Assembly: GCA_964580055.1 (NCBI GenBank)
Contig: CAZOJI010000008.1
Location: 1 to 64,000 of the forward strand
Direction of reading: 5' to 3'
DNA: 64,000 nt
From: JBDGYW01 sp964580055
GTDB lineage: Bacteria; Gemmatimonadota; Gemmatimonadetes; Gemmatimonadales; GWC2-71-9
Below are positions 24,706 to 34,998 of the stretch, piece after piece. The notes under the pieces were generated by a model. It ran no database searches. It was not told the DNA's origin and saw only the letters and a list, made by a program, of their open reading frames with translations. The position numbers and the translations under genes were made by a program. Position 1 is the first letter of the stretch, and each line of letters begins with the position of its first letter.

Positions 24706-25716
24706 ATGAAGCGGCGTGACGAACTCGTTGTCGGTGCCACCATCTTCTTTGCCCTGGCTATCGTATCGATTGGGGCGATATGGCTGGCGCAGGCTCAGGT
24801 CGGTTCGAGTCAGTTCCTGCAAACAGCCAGATTCCGCACCGTTGGTGGTCTTGGTGAGGGGAATCCGGTCGTGCTCAGGGGCGTTCGGGTCGGCAGGGTA
24901 AGAGAAGTCCGGATCTCGTCCGACGGCGAGTGGGTTCTCACCGATATGCAAATATATGAGGGCGCAATGCTGCCACCGGAACCGGCTATAATCGCCGCCT
25001 CAGCGTCGCTGTTCGGTGAGTGGCAAGCCGAGATCATAGACCTCGGTAGTCCTCCGAACGACCCGAACGTGCGTAATGCGCTGCGGCGAGCGGCTGCGGA
25101 TGGGGGAGACGAATGGCCGGGCGCTACCCTACCGGACATAGGCCAGTTGACGGCGCAAGCGGGTCGGATCGCCACTGATATCGCCACGGTATCGTCGCGA
25201 GTTGAAACCGCATTCGATTCGCAGACCGTCCTCGACATGCAGCGTTCCATTCGGGATTTCGGTCAGATAGCTGACACGCTGACCAGATTCACCGAACGGC
25301 AGACAGCCGTCTTCAGCGAAGTGAGTTCGAACATCCGTCACGGCTCCGATGTAGTCACCGAAGCGGCGCTCGACTTGGAACGAACGCTGGCGAGGCTCGA
25401 CTCCGCTACTAGTGAAGGCGAGCTCGACACCATACTCACCAATCTGCAGACAGCGTCACAAGAGATGAGGTCGGCACTGGCGAGTTTGCATGCAGTTGCC
25501 AATTCTGCCGAGGAAAATCGAGAAAGCCTCGTACGAGTGCTGATAGGCGCAGATTCGATTATGACGCGCATGCAGGGTATGACTGGCACGTTGGGGCTGC
25601 TGGTGGGCGATTCGACACTTTACTACGAAGCGGCAGATGCGATAGTACAGTTCCGGATGCTGATAGCCGACATGAGAGCTAATCCCCGTAAATACTTCAA
25701 GTTCTCCGTCTTCTAG
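24706..25716 (+). CDS. mlaD: MlaD-family MCE protein
   Basis: A 336-residue protein with one N-terminal transmembrane helix (ATIFFALAIVSIGAIWLA) and an MCE domain (FRTVGGLGEGNPVVLRGVRVGRVREVRI) that binds lipid in the periplasm. The C-terminal 180 residues are helical and polar, likely a coiled-coil that extends the hexameric barrel. Its ATG directly follows the mlaF TAA with no gap, so translation is coupled. The length is greater than E. coli MlaD (about 180) because of the helical tail, as in many non-enteric MCE proteins. Confidence 0.9.
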   Translation: MKRRDELVVGATIFFALAIVSIGAIWLAQAQVGSSQFLQTARFRTVGGLGEGNPVVLRGVRVGRVREVRISSDGEWVLTDMQIYEGAMLPPEPAIIAASASLFGEWQAEIIDLGSPPNDPNVRNALRRAAADGGDEWPGATLPDIGQLTAQAGRIATDIATVSSRVETAFDSQTVLDMQRSIRDFGQIADTLTRFTERQTAVFSEVSSNIRHGSDVVTEAALDLERTLARLDSATSEGELDTILTNLQTASQEMRSALASLHAVANSAEENRESLVRVLIGADSIMTRMQGMTGTLGLLVGDSTLYYEAADAIVQFRMLIADMRANPRKYFKFSVF

Positions 25717-25799
25717 ATGGCAGTGTTGCAGCGTTCTTTGCGTGTCCTGCGGCATCAATACCCGGGTTGACTGCTGGTGACCCTGTTCGAGCCTTGAGA

Positions 25800-26261
25800 A
25801 TGGCCGGGGATCGGCGAGTTTCAACTGAGACCAGCGCGGGTGGCGTCCTGTTCCGTAAGACCTCTGAGGGCATCAGGATACTCCTAATCAAGGATCCTTA
25901 TAGAAGGTGGGGGTTGCCAAAGGGCCACGTAGACAATGGCGAGTCACTCGTTCAGGCGGCAAATCGCGAGGTCACGGAGGAAACCGGCTTGGGTGACCTG
26001 ATCCTCTGCGGCTCCCTTGGTTCCATTGACTGGCGCTTCCGCCTAGGCAAGAAACGCATACACAAACATTGCCACTTCTTTCTCTTCGAGGCGCCAACGG
26101 GTTCGCCGTGTCCTCAGGCCGCGGAAGGTATTCTGGCGTGCCGCTGGTTCAAGTACTCTGATGCGCTGAACACGATTTCATACGAGAATGCCAAGCACGT
26201 GCTTCGCCAGGCCGCGTCTCTGATCGATGAGTGCGGTGAAGCGGGCAGCGCGAAGACTTAG
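25800..26261 (+). CDS. Nudix hydrolase
   Basis: About 153 residues with a complete Nudix box, GHVDNGESLVQAANREVTEETG (G-x5-E-x7-R-E-V-x-E-E-x-G), which binds metal and hydrolyses nucleoside diphosphates linked to another group. Substrates such as oxidised nucleotides, Ap4A or NDP-sugars cannot be told apart by sequence. The KGH just before the box and the W-G-L-P preceding it fit the Ap4A-hydrolase-like subgroup. I prefer ATG 25800 (MAGDRRVSTETSAGG); a TTG further upstream is in frame. It precedes the AraC-type gene by eight bases, so they may be co-transcribed. Confidence 0.85.
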   Translation: MAGDRRVSTETSAGGVLFRKTSEGIRILLIKDPYRRWGLPKGHVDNGESLVQAANREVTEETGLGDLILCGSLGSIDWRFRLGKKRIHKHCHFFLFEAPTGSPCPQAAEGILACRWFKYSDALNTISYENAKHVLRQAASLIDECGEAGSAKT

Positions 26262-26269
26262 GATTAGCT

Positions 26270-27040
26270 GTGTCGGCTATTCCCGTGATCCATGCTGATC
26301 CCGAGCTGAGAACCACCATTAGGCGTGCTCTCCCGCGGCAGGGTGTACGCATGGTGTCGTGCCGTTCTGTGGAGCGTGCGCTGAGTGTGATGCTCGACGA
26401 ACTCGTTGACGCCGTCGTAATCGACGTTCGAGCGTTTGGCCCAGGGGCGGCATTGGAGTTCGTCGAGAGCTTTCCCGGTATCCCGGTATTTGCCCTGAGC
26501 CGCTTTCGCCCTGACGACGGCGCGCTGATTGACAGGTGCATGGACGGCGGCGTTCGTGCTGTGTTGGTTGAGGGTGTCGACGACGGCATTGTCGGGGAGG
26601 CGTTGATCGCCTGTTCTGCAAACCGGCTACGCCGCAGTTCTCTCGCGGACGCGCCGAAGCTCCTCCGGTTGACGGAACCGTTGCAGCTCGAGGTATGGGG
26701 CGAGGTGTTGGACAGAGTAGGAACGGCGATCACGACCGCTGACATCGCAAGGAGTATGGGGCGCTCACGCGAATATGTCTCGAGGGAGTTCGCAGCGGGA
26801 GGCGCTCCCAATCTTAAGCGAGTAATCGACCTGGTTAGAACCGCATGGGTGGCCGATCTCCTGAAGAACCCCGGCTATACGGTTCGCGTCGCATCGGAGA
26901 TTATGCGCTTTTCCTCTCCAAGCCATCTTGCAGGATGTGCAAGGCGAGTGGCTGGGGTCGCTCCCACTGAGCTGGGTGATCTGGGCCCGTCGGGCGTCCT
27001 CAGACGCTTTCGGCGCGGCAGAACCAGATCGCGAATCTAG
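26270..27040 (+). CDS. AraC-type regulator with degenerate receiver-like domain
   Basis: A 256-residue protein from GTG 26270. Residues 1-115 look like a receiver fold (VIHADPELRTTIRRAL, VDAVVIDVRAFGPG, PVFALSRFRPDD) that keeps the central Asp in VVIDVR but lacks the acidic pair at the first strand and the conserved Lys of the last strand. Residues 150-240 form an AraC-type double helix-turn-helix (TTADIARSMGRSREYVSREFAAGG, ASEIMRFSSPSHLAGCARRVAG). It lies 142 bases upstream of atpA, oriented into it. A role in controlling the ATP synthase genes is only a suggestion from position. Confidence 0.72.
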   Translation: MSAIPVIHADPELRTTIRRALPRQGVRMVSCRSVERALSVMLDELVDAVVIDVRAFGPGAALEFVESFPGIPVFALSRFRPDDGALIDRCMDGGVRAVLVEGVDDGIVGEALIACSANRLRRSSLADAPKLLRLTEPLQLEVWGEVLDRVGTAITTADIARSMGRSREYVSREFAAGGAPNLKRVIDLVRTAWVADLLKNPGYTVRVASEIMRFSSPSHLAGCARRVAGVAPTELGDLGPSGVLRRFRRGRTRSRI

Positions 27041-27182
27041 TGCTTGCGTGCTGTGTATCGATTCAGTAGCGCCGCACCCTCTCCCAACTGCCCTGCAAAC
27101 TTGGCCAGTCGGTGTGGTCATGGTAAATTTGGTGACCCTTTGTTGGAAATCCTGCTACTCATATTGATTGGCGATAGTATTC

Positions 27183-28718
27183 ATGGCGACTGATTCAATT
27201 CTTCGGCCTGGGGAACTGAAAGACGTTCTCCTGAAAGAAATCGAAGCGGCTGATCTTCAACCGCTCGACACACAGGAAGTAGGCACCGTTCTCGAGGTGA
27301 AGGACGGCATTGCCAGAGTTTACGGGCTCGGCTCCGCGATGGCGGGCGAGATGTTGGAGTTCAACGCCTCGGAGACCGGAACTACCGTAACAGGCTTGGC
27401 ACTCAACCTCGAGGAAGACAATATCGGTGCCGTAATCCTGGGCGACTATCTGCACCTGCGCGAGGGCGACGAGGTGCGGCGCACCTCCCGCGTGTTGGAA
27501 GTGCCCGTTGGCCCGGCTCTGGTTGGCCGCGTGGTTGATCCGTTGGGGAACCCTGTGGATGGCCTTGGTCCGATTGAATCCGACAGTAGCCGTAATGTCG
27601 AAATCAAGGCACCCGGGATAGTCGAGCGTCAACCCGTGAAGGAGCCCCTGCAGACCGGTATCAAACCCGTTGACTCCATGATCCCCATTGGTCGCGGCCA
27701 AAGAGAGTTGATCATCGGCGACCGCGGCACCGGCAAAACGGCCATCGCGATCGACACCATCATCAACCAGAAAGGCGAGGGAGTCACCTGCGTCTACATC
27801 GCGATCGGGCAGAAGAAGTCCACGGTTGCGTCCGTCGTGGAACGGCTCAAGCAGGAAGGCGCAATGAACTACACCATCGTTGTGGTGGCCAGTGCGTCCG
27901 ATCCCGCGCCGATGCAGTTCATAGCTCCGTACGCCGGTTGCACCATGGCGGAGTACTTCATGTATGACGAGGACAAGGCCACATTGTGCGTTTACGACGA
28001 CTTGTCCAAGCATGCGCAGGCCTATCGACAGATGTCACTGATTCTCCGTCGCCCACCCGGGCGAGAGGCATATCCAGGAGATGTGTTTTACCTGCATTCG
28101 CGTCTATTGGAGCGTGCCGCAAAGCTGTCGGACGCAGAGGGTGGTGGATCGCTCACCGCCTTGCCGGTGATCGAGACACAAGCCGGGGACGTGTCTGCAT
28201 ACATACCAACCAATGTGATTTCTATTACGGACGGTCAGATCTTTTTGGAAACCGACCTGTTCTTCTCGAATGTCCGGCCCGCAATCAACCCCGGTATCTC
28301 GGTGTCACGCGTCGGAGGGAATGCGCAGATCAAGGCGATGAAGCAGGTTGCGGGGCGTCTGCGACTGGACTACGCTCAATACCGCGAGTTGGAAGCGTTT
28401 GCCCAGTTCGGATCCGACCTCGACGCGGCCACTCAGAAGCAGCTCGCTCGCGGATCGCGCATCGTGGAGGTGCTGAAGCAGCCCCAATACTCCCCGATGC
28501 CGGTTGCGAAGCAGATAGCCATCATCTTCGCTGTGACAAACGGCGCGCTGGACGATGTTGATATCGGTGCGATACGCCAATGGGAGACGGAGTTTCACGA
28601 GTACCTCGATGCGAAACACTCGGACCTTCTGGCTGAGATCACAGAGAAGAAATCGCTCGACGAGAATCTCACCGAACGTCTCAAGTCGGCGATCGGTCAT
28701 TTCAAGTCGCTCAGGTAA
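27183..28718 (+). CDS. atpA: ATP synthase F1 alpha subunit
   Basis: A 511-residue F1 alpha subunit, the non-catalytic nucleotide-binding subunit of ATP synthase. The P-loop GDRGTGKT is at residues 179-186, followed by the conserved ALPVIETQAGDVSAYIPTNV run and the NPGISVSRVGGNAQIKAMK motif with the arginine finger. The ATG at 27183 starts the family N-terminus MATDSILRPGELKDVL; no strong Shine-Dalgarno sequence precedes it. The gene order is atpA-atpG-atpD-atpC. The delta subunit gene that usually stands directly upstream is absent. A poor promoter-like pair, TTGTTG and TATTGA at 27140-27167, lies in the short leader. Confidence 0.97.
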   Translation: MATDSILRPGELKDVLLKEIEAADLQPLDTQEVGTVLEVKDGIARVYGLGSAMAGEMLEFNASETGTTVTGLALNLEEDNIGAVILGDYLHLREGDEVRRTSRVLEVPVGPALVGRVVDPLGNPVDGLGPIESDSSRNVEIKAPGIVERQPVKEPLQTGIKPVDSMIPIGRGQRELIIGDRGTGKTAIAIDTIINQKGEGVTCVYIAIGQKKSTVASVVERLKQEGAMNYTIVVVASASDPAPMQFIAPYAGCTMAEYFMYDEDKATLCVYDDLSKHAQAYRQMSLILRRPPGREAYPGDVFYLHSRLLERAAKLSDAEGGGSLTALPVIETQAGDVSAYIPTNVISITDGQIFLETDLFFSNVRPAINPGISVSRVGGNAQIKAMKQVAGRLRLDYAQYRELEAFAQFGSDLDAATQKQLARGSRIVEVLKQPQYSPMPVAKQIAIIFAVTNGALDDVDIGAIRQWETEFHEYLDAKHSDLLAEITEKKSLDENLTERLKSAIGHFKSLR

Positions 28719-28728
28719 GAGGAAATAG

Positions 28729-29652
28729 ATGGCTAAAGTCCGTGAGTTGCGCCGACGTATAAAGTCGGTCGATAACACACGTCAGATAACGCGTACGATG
28801 GAGATGGTGGCGACTTCGCGACTGAAGCGCGCCCAAGACCGGGTCGCGGCCGCTCGGCCGTACGCCGCAGCGCTGACAGAGGTAATCTCCAACCTCTATT
28901 CCCCAGACTACACAGAGCGGTTTCCGCTTCTGCGCCAACCCAGCGAGGCACCGTCGCGGATTGCCCTCGTGCTGCTCACGAGCAACCGAGGATTGTGCGG
29001 GGCATTCAACGGCAACCTCATTAGGGAGGCGAGATCTCGGCTAGAGGCACTCGAGAAGACCGGTACTGTTGCGGAGCTGCACGCGATAGGGCGCAAGGGC
29101 ATACAGTATTTCAAATATGTGGGGCGTGAGTTCGCGCTTGCCCGCGATGATATCGGTGACAGGCCGACGGCGGATCATGCCGTCGAGGTCATGCAACCGC
29201 TGATGCGCCGCTACGCGGAAGGGGAGTTGGATGCCGTAGAAGTGATCTTTGCCAAATTCAACAGTCCACTTTCTACACCGCCAACCTTGCTCCCCGTGCT
29301 GCCGATAGTGCCCCCTGGAGAAGCAGGAGTTGAAGGCGCCGCCCCCGCTGTGTCCGGCGAGAGCCGGGAGGCGGCGGGCGCACGAAGGTATCCCTACTTC
29401 ATCCTCAGCCCCTCGGCGGAATCGATTCTCGGAGCGGTGCTTCCGCTCTACGTTCAGAACGTGATGTACAGAGCGATGGTTGAGACGGCGGCATCTGAGC
29501 AGGGTGCCAGACGTACCGCCATGAAGAATGCAACAGATAATGCAGGCGAGATGTTGGACACACTCCGCCGCACTTACAACCGTGCGCGCCAAGGACAGAT
29601 CACGCAGGAGCTTGCGGAGATCGTGGGGGGTGCGGAGGCCTTGAAAGGATAA
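28729..29652 (+). CDS. atpG: ATP synthase F1 gamma subunit
   Basis: A 307-residue rotor shaft subunit. The N-terminus MAKVRELRRRIKSVDNTRQITRTMEMVATSRLK and the C-terminal helix ARQGQITQELAEIVGGAEAL are diagnostic. It is about 20 residues longer than most bacterial gamma subunits because of a Pro/Gly/Ala-rich insert near residues 190-215 (PPGEAGVEGAAPAVSGE). GAGGAAAT stands before the ATG. It begins ten bases after atpA and ends six bases before atpD. Confidence 0.96.
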   Translation: MAKVRELRRRIKSVDNTRQITRTMEMVATSRLKRAQDRVAAARPYAAALTEVISNLYSPDYTERFPLLRQPSEAPSRIALVLLTSNRGLCGAFNGNLIREARSRLEALEKTGTVAELHAIGRKGIQYFKYVGREFALARDDIGDRPTADHAVEVMQPLMRRYAEGELDAVEVIFAKFNSPLSTPPTLLPVLPIVPPGEAGVEGAAPAVSGESREAAGARRYPYFILSPSAESILGAVLPLYVQNVMYRAMVETAASEQGARRTAMKNATDNAGEMLDTLRRTYNRARQGQITQELAEIVGGAEALKG

Positions 29653-29658
29653 CGACGA

Positions 29659-31076
<1,418 letters not shown>

Positions 31077-31077
<1 letters not shown>

Positions 31078-31340
31078 TGCGAGTCAAGGTTATCTCTCCA
31101 GAGGAATCCGTGTACGACGGTGAAGCCACGGCGGTGGTCGCGCCCGCCCACGACGGCGAGGTGGGTATTCTGCCCAGGCACGCGCCTTTCATGACGCTGC
31201 TCGGAGAGGGCAGGCTGACGGTACGGCAGGACGGGGACTCTGACAGATTCTTCCACGTTCGCGGAGGATTGCTCCAGGTCATGGACAACGTCGTGAACGT
31301 GGTTGCGGAGCATGCGGAAGGAGTCGGAGATGATTCGTAA
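31077..31340 (+). CDS. atpC: ATP synthase F1 epsilon subunit, short form
   Basis: An 87-residue subunit that begins with the usual epsilon beta-sandwich (MRVKVISPEESVYDGEATAVVAPAHDGEVGILPRHAPF, and FHVRGGLLQVMDNVVNVVAE). It stops where the C-terminal two-helix domain should start; most bacterial epsilon subunits have about 130-140 residues. The missing helices normally inhibit ATP hydrolysis and bind ATP, so regulation of this enzyme may differ. The frame is intact and its stop overlaps the next gene start, which argues against accidental truncation. Confidence 0.93.
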
Positions 31341-31935
31341 ATTGGGGGCTTTGTTAGCCGCGTTTTTGTTGCTGGCTGGAGGTTCGTTGGCAGGACAAGC
31401 CACTGGAATGAGCGCATTCAGCGCTCCTTACCGGGCGTTCGTAGCACACGAAGTGGGGGGAACCCTCAGTTTCCCTGAAGGCGGGGGGGTGGCAGCCGAA
31501 GGATTGTACGGGTTCGGCAGCGGCAGGTTCGATGTCGGACTCAGGGGAGGATTCTGGAAACCGGACAACGTGGACGCGCGGATCCTGGCAGGGGCGAGAC
31601 TTCGGCAGCGCGTGATCGAGCACTCCGAAGACTTTCCATTGGATGGTGCGGTGGTGTTCGGTGTAGGAGCGCAGCTCGTCGAGGATTTCTCGACCGTCCT
31701 CGTGCCCGTGGGCCTGTCTCTCGGGCGCCGCCTCGACGTCGAGGACTCCGAAGTGAGCATCGTGCCGTACGCGCAACCGACGGCATTCCTTGCTCACAAC
31801 AGCAACGACACCGAACTGCTTTTCGCGCTGGGCATTGGCGGCGATTTCAGGCTTAGTCGCATGTTCGATGCCAGAATCAGCGTGGGATTGGGTGATATCG
31901 AGGGCATCTCCGTAAGTGCGGTGTGGCTTCGCTAG
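31330..31935 (+). CDS. Small outer-membrane beta-barrel-like protein
   Basis: A 201-residue protein from ATG 31330, inside the last 11 bases of atpC, so it is read in the same operon. It has a signal peptide (MIRKLGALLAAFLLLAGGSLAGQA) and then repeated beta-strand pairs with glycines and aromatics (GLYGFGSGRFDVGLRGGFW, FGVGAQLVEDFSTVLVPVGL, LLFALGIGGDFRLSRMFDARISVGL). This fits an eight-stranded outer-membrane barrel. It belongs to no family I can name. Confidence 0.75.
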   Translation: MIRKLGALLAAFLLLAGGSLAGQATGMSAFSAPYRAFVAHEVGGTLSFPEGGGVAAEGLYGFGSGRFDVGLRGGFWKPDNVDARILAGARLRQRVIEHSEDFPLDGAVVFGVGAQLVEDFSTVLVPVGLSLGRRLDVEDSEVSIVPYAQPTAFLAHNSNDTELLFALGIGGDFRLSRMFDARISVGLGDIEGISVSAVWLR

Positions 31936-31989
31936 CAGTTACTTGCAAATCCGGGTCTCCGATCAGTGCAGGAGTAGAACCCAAGACTA

Positions 31990-32018
31990 TTGACGGGGTA
32001 AATCGTACCCTGTAGGTA
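31990..32018 (+). promoter_or_regulatory. Candidate sigma-70 promoter before the second barrel gene
   Basis: TTGACG and TAGGTA, 17 bases apart, in the 174-base gap upstream of the barrel gene. The -35 is close to consensus and the -10 is weak. The leader would carry the hairpin at 32041-32075 in its 5' end. Confidence 0.35.
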
Positions 32019-32040
32019 TGTAGACGTATGATCGATTCTG

Positions 32041-32075
32041 CCCCCGGGCTGGGTCCCACCGGCCTGGCTCGGGGG
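32041..32075 (+). terminator. Long GC hairpin before the second barrel gene
   Basis: CCCCCGGGCTGGG (32041-32053) pairs with CCTGGCTCGGGGG (32063-32075), 13 pairs with three G-U wobbles and a nine-base loop. The T tract after it is poor (TTCGTGTTCC), so it may terminate the atp transcript weakly or stabilise the mRNA of the barrel gene. Confidence 0.5.
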
Positions 32076-32109
32076 TTCGTGTTCCGGTAATGAAACGAGG
32101 AGAATGTCA

Positions 32110-32826
32110 ATGAAACGCATATTTGGTATGGCTGCAGTTTCGGCGCTGGCGATGGTTCTGGTAACCGAAGCAGCCTCGGCTCAACTCGCTGGCAATCCAG
32201 TGTACGCGATCAACCCCGGGATCGGAGTAACCCTGAACGGAGACTTTGGCCGTGGCGTCAACGATGATTCCGGCGAGGGCAACTTCTACGGCGGCCGGGT
32301 GGTTCTTGGAGTGCCAATGCTCAGCTTCTGGGTCGGAGGTGGAATGTACGATTCTGGAGTGCCAAACACCGATTCGGAAGTCACCTTGGGCGGCGGAGCC
32401 GCATTCAACCTCATCAAGGCTCCCATCCTGCCCGTAGCGCTGACGTTGCAGGTGGGTGGTGGAACGGTTGGCTGTGGCACCGATTGCAATGAACTCAATC
32501 TCGTTGCGGGACCTGCCCTCAGGATCAACGTCCCGACGCCCGTAATCGGCATTGAGCCCTGGATCATGCCGCGCCTTCAAGTGAGCCGCGTGAGCGCCGG
32601 CGACACAAACATCACGCAGACCGGTTTCGGTGCATCAGGTGGAGTGAATATCAACCTGCCGATGGGGTTGGGCATACATGCGGCGGCGGACTTCGCGAGC
32701 TTGCCTGAATCAACCTCTGGGCTCGTCACGATTCTCGAGAGCCAGCCGTTTACTGCCGGCATCGGAGTTCATTACAAGATTACCGTTCCAAGCCTTGGGA
32801 TGCCGCTGGTCCCCATGGTGAATTAG
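32110..32826 (+). CDS. Outer-membrane beta-barrel-like protein
   Basis: About 238 residues. Two ATGs lie six bases apart; I choose 32110 because CGAGGAG is then about eight bases upstream, whereas it is only three from 32104. The signal peptide (KRIFGMAAVSALAMVLVTEAASA) is followed by strands such as GIGVTLNGDFGRGV, YGGRVVLGVPMLSFWVGGGMYDSG and LTLQVGGGTVGCGTDC, with two close cysteines that may form a disulfide. It ends with an aromatic-lacking strand. A strong terminator follows. Function unknown; surface barrel by pattern. Confidence 0.72.
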   Translation: MKRIFGMAAVSALAMVLVTEAASAQLAGNPVYAINPGIGVTLNGDFGRGVNDDSGEGNFYGGRVVLGVPMLSFWVGGGMYDSGVPNTDSEVTLGGGAAFNLIKAPILPVALTLQVGGGTVGCGTDCNELNLVAGPALRINVPTPVIGIEPWIMPRLQVSRVSAGDTNITQTGFGASGGVNINLPMGLGIHAAADFASLPESTSGLVTILESQPFTAGIGVHYKITVPSLGMPLVPMVN

Positions 32827-32863
32827 GTCTTGCAGTAGGCTTACCAAGTGCTGACCCAAAATG

Positions 32864-32893
32864 GGGCGTCCACGTTCTTTGGACGCCCTTTTT
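32864..32893 (+). terminator. Strong rho-independent terminator
   Basis: GGGCGTCC (32864-32871) and GGACGCCC (32881-32888) form a perfect stem with a nine-base loop, followed by TTTTT. It ends the barrel gene transcript 38 bases after its stop and separates it from the convergent waaA gene. Confidence 0.9.
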
Positions 32894-32929
32894 CGCGTCG
32901 GTAAGGTCGACGCCTGCAGACGGACGCCT

Positions 32930-34207
32930 TCAGAAGGCTTTGCGAGTGCCGAGTAGCTCGAGCAAAGCCGCTGCAGACGCCTTGGCCGCGCCCTGTCTGA
33001 GGGCTCCTCGTGCCCTCAGACCTGCAGCGGCCCTAGCATCGCTCTTGTCAAGCCATGCCAGCCACGCGCGGTAGAGGTCATTCTCCGCAGATCTGCCGTT
33101 CAGGGCGATTGCGCCCCCCGCATTCAGCAGCAGCTCGGCGTCCGCATTGCTTCCGTGCACGGGGCCAAATAGAACCGGCAGCGAGTACGCGGCCGGTTCG
33201 GCGACGGAATGCAAGCCGCTGCTGTGAAACCCACCTCCGACGTAAGAGATCTCTCCCGTCAGGTAGATGTCCGCGAGCACCCCCGTTTTTGCTACCACGA
33301 CACAACGCATGTCGTGTTCCGGTGGTCGTCCCTGCCAAAGCCCCGCTTTGATTCCCCAGCGCCTAGCTATGGCTTGGGTCTGCTCTATCCTTGCTGCACC
33401 GCTCTCATGGGGAACGACGATCATACCTGCCGCGGGGTTAACGGCGGGAATCCTGGAGAACGTCCTGAAGAGAACACGCTCGTCCCGCAAGTCCGTGCTT
33501 CCTGCTACCAGCGTTGTTCTTTCACGGCCCCAATCGAGCAGATCTCTGATCTCACTCAGTTCGGTGGCTCTCTCCAACACTTGATCGTGGCGCGTATCTC
33601 CTGTTACGACCAGCGATTCCTCGGGGACGCCGAGACGGCGCCAACGTTCAGCATCTCCGTGCGACACTGCACCTAGCCAGTCGATCGCCTCATACACACC
33701 CTTCATGGCAATACGGCTTGGCATTCGCAATCTCCTGCTCCACGGCCGTACGCACCCCGAGATGACAGCGATAGGAATTCTACGATCAACGGCGGCGTGA
33801 GCCAGTACCGGCCACACGTCTCCGCGCGCACACACGATCAGATCCGGCTTCACCGCATCCAACACGGCGTCTGAAGCGCTTCTCCCGCTGAGCGGCAGAT
33901 AATCCGAGTGGTCGGCGCCAATAACGTGATTCCATCCTAGTGTTGAGGGTGACGTGTAGCTGTGGACGAGCTGGATTCCAGGCACAGCCCTTCGGAGTCG
34001 GACCATCACCGGTATGGCAGACAGGCCCTCGCCGACACTAGCTCCGTGAACCCAAACACAGGGGCCTGACGTACGGTGGGTAGAGGCCCAGTCGACCCAA
34101 CGGGTCGCAGCTGTCGTGCGGCCTGAAAGACTCTCGGTCAGCTTGCTGATCGGTGGCGGGAGCCTCTGGAACACCGAGTTACCGAGCCAAGACGTGAATG
34201 GGAACAT
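32930..34207 (-). CDS. waaA: 3-deoxy-D-manno-octulosonic acid transferase
   Basis: A 425-residue inner-membrane-associated glycosyltransferase (KdtA) that adds Kdo to lipid A precursor. Family motifs are clear: VWVHGASVGEGLSAIPV, QLVHSYTSPSTLG, DLIVCARGDVWP, VVTGDTRHDQV, LVAGSTDLRDERVL, and TGEISYVGGGFHSSGLHSVAEPAAYSLPVLFGP. The N-terminal membrane anchor is less clear than in E. coli. It begins only 15 bases from the divergent CPBP gene, so the promoters must overlap. Its presence shows the organism makes a Kdo-containing lipopolysaccharide. Confidence 0.9.
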   Translation of the reverse strand: MFPFTSWLGNSVFQRLPPPISKLTESLSGRTTAATRWVDWASTHRTSGPCVWVHGASVGEGLSAIPVMVRLRRAVPGIQLVHSYTSPSTLGWNHVIGADHSDYLPLSGRSASDAVLDAVKPDLIVCARGDVWPVLAHAAVDRRIPIAVISGCVRPWSRRLRMPSRIAMKGVYEAIDWLGAVSHGDAERWRRLGVPEESLVVTGDTRHDQVLERATELSEIRDLLDWGRERTTLVAGSTDLRDERVLFRTFSRIPAVNPAAGMIVVPHESGAARIEQTQAIARRWGIKAGLWQGRPPEHDMRCVVVAKTGVLADIYLTGEISYVGGGFHSSGLHSVAEPAAYSLPVLFGPVHGSNADAELLLNAGGAIALNGRSAENDLYRAWLAWLDKSDARAAAGLRARGALRQGAAKASAAALLELLGTRKAF

Positions 34208-34222
34208 ACGGTCGAATGTGAT

Positions 34223-34969
34223 ATGTTTTTAACGATGTCGCTACGTGACTATGTAATCGCAAGCCGGCAACCGCGCTACAGTATCTTGTTTGCGCTTCCG
34301 CTCCTGCTGCTGTATGAGGCGTTGGCGGCAATGATCTCGCAATCCGCGTTCGCGGGCGTCAGGAACGGCGCCGACGTACTCATGAAGACTCTCTTCGTAT
34401 CGTTGGGAGGACGGTACGGGCTGCTGGTCTTCGGCTTCGTGCTTTTTGGGTTGGCCGGGTACTTCGTGATTCGCGACCAGCGTCGCAACGGAAAGAAGCT
34501 GGACCCGCGATTGTTTGTGGGCATGTTCGCCGAGAGCCTGGTCTACGCTGCGTTGCTTGGAAGCGTTGTGTCTCTTCTCACGACCTGGCTGCTTCAAGGA
34601 CATCTCATGATAGTTCAGGGGGCAGTGCAGCGTATCCCCATCGGTACGCAACTCGTGATTTCTTTGGGTGCGGGGCTTTATGAAGAACTTCTCTTCAGGG
34701 TGCTCTTGGTCACGGCGCTCGTAGCTCTGGGCGCCTACCTGGGGTGGAAACGTCCGCTGGCAATCGGATTCGCTATCGTAGGTAGCGCCATCATCTTTAG
34801 TAGTTTCCACTACGTTGGACCGCTGGGCGATGAGTTGACCCTTCCCTCATTCACCTTCAGGGCGGTCGCCGGTCTGCTGCTCAGTGGACTCTATGTGGCT
34901 CGTGGGTTTGGAATTACCGCTTGGACGCACGCTCTCTATGACGTCGCGGTAACGCTGGCAGCGTCGTAA
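34223..34969 (+). CDS. CPBP-family intramembrane metalloprotease
   Basis: A 248-residue membrane protein of the CPBP (CAAX protease/bacteriocin-processing) family. The motif pair is visible: EELLFRVLLVT with two adjacent glutamates, FSSFHYVG with His, and THALYD with the last His, on helices 5-8. Substrates in bacteria are mostly unknown. It could start at ATG 34235 (MSLRDYV), which lacks a better ribosome site than 34223. It is head to head with waaA. The stop is followed by a GC-rich stretch shared with the convergent DsbA-like gene. Confidence 0.83.
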   Translation: MFLTMSLRDYVIASRQPRYSILFALPLLLLYEALAAMISQSAFAGVRNGADVLMKTLFVSLGGRYGLLVFGFVLFGLAGYFVIRDQRRNGKKLDPRLFVGMFAESLVYAALLGSVVSLLTTWLLQGHLMIVQGAVQRIPIGTQLVISLGAGLYEELLFRVLLVTALVALGAYLGWKRPLAIGFAIVGSAIIFSSFHYVGPLGDELTLPSFTFRAVAGLLLSGLYVARGFGITAWTHALYDVAVTLAAS

Positions 34970-34998
34970 CGGGGCGGGGGCGCCGGGCCCCTCGTCCT

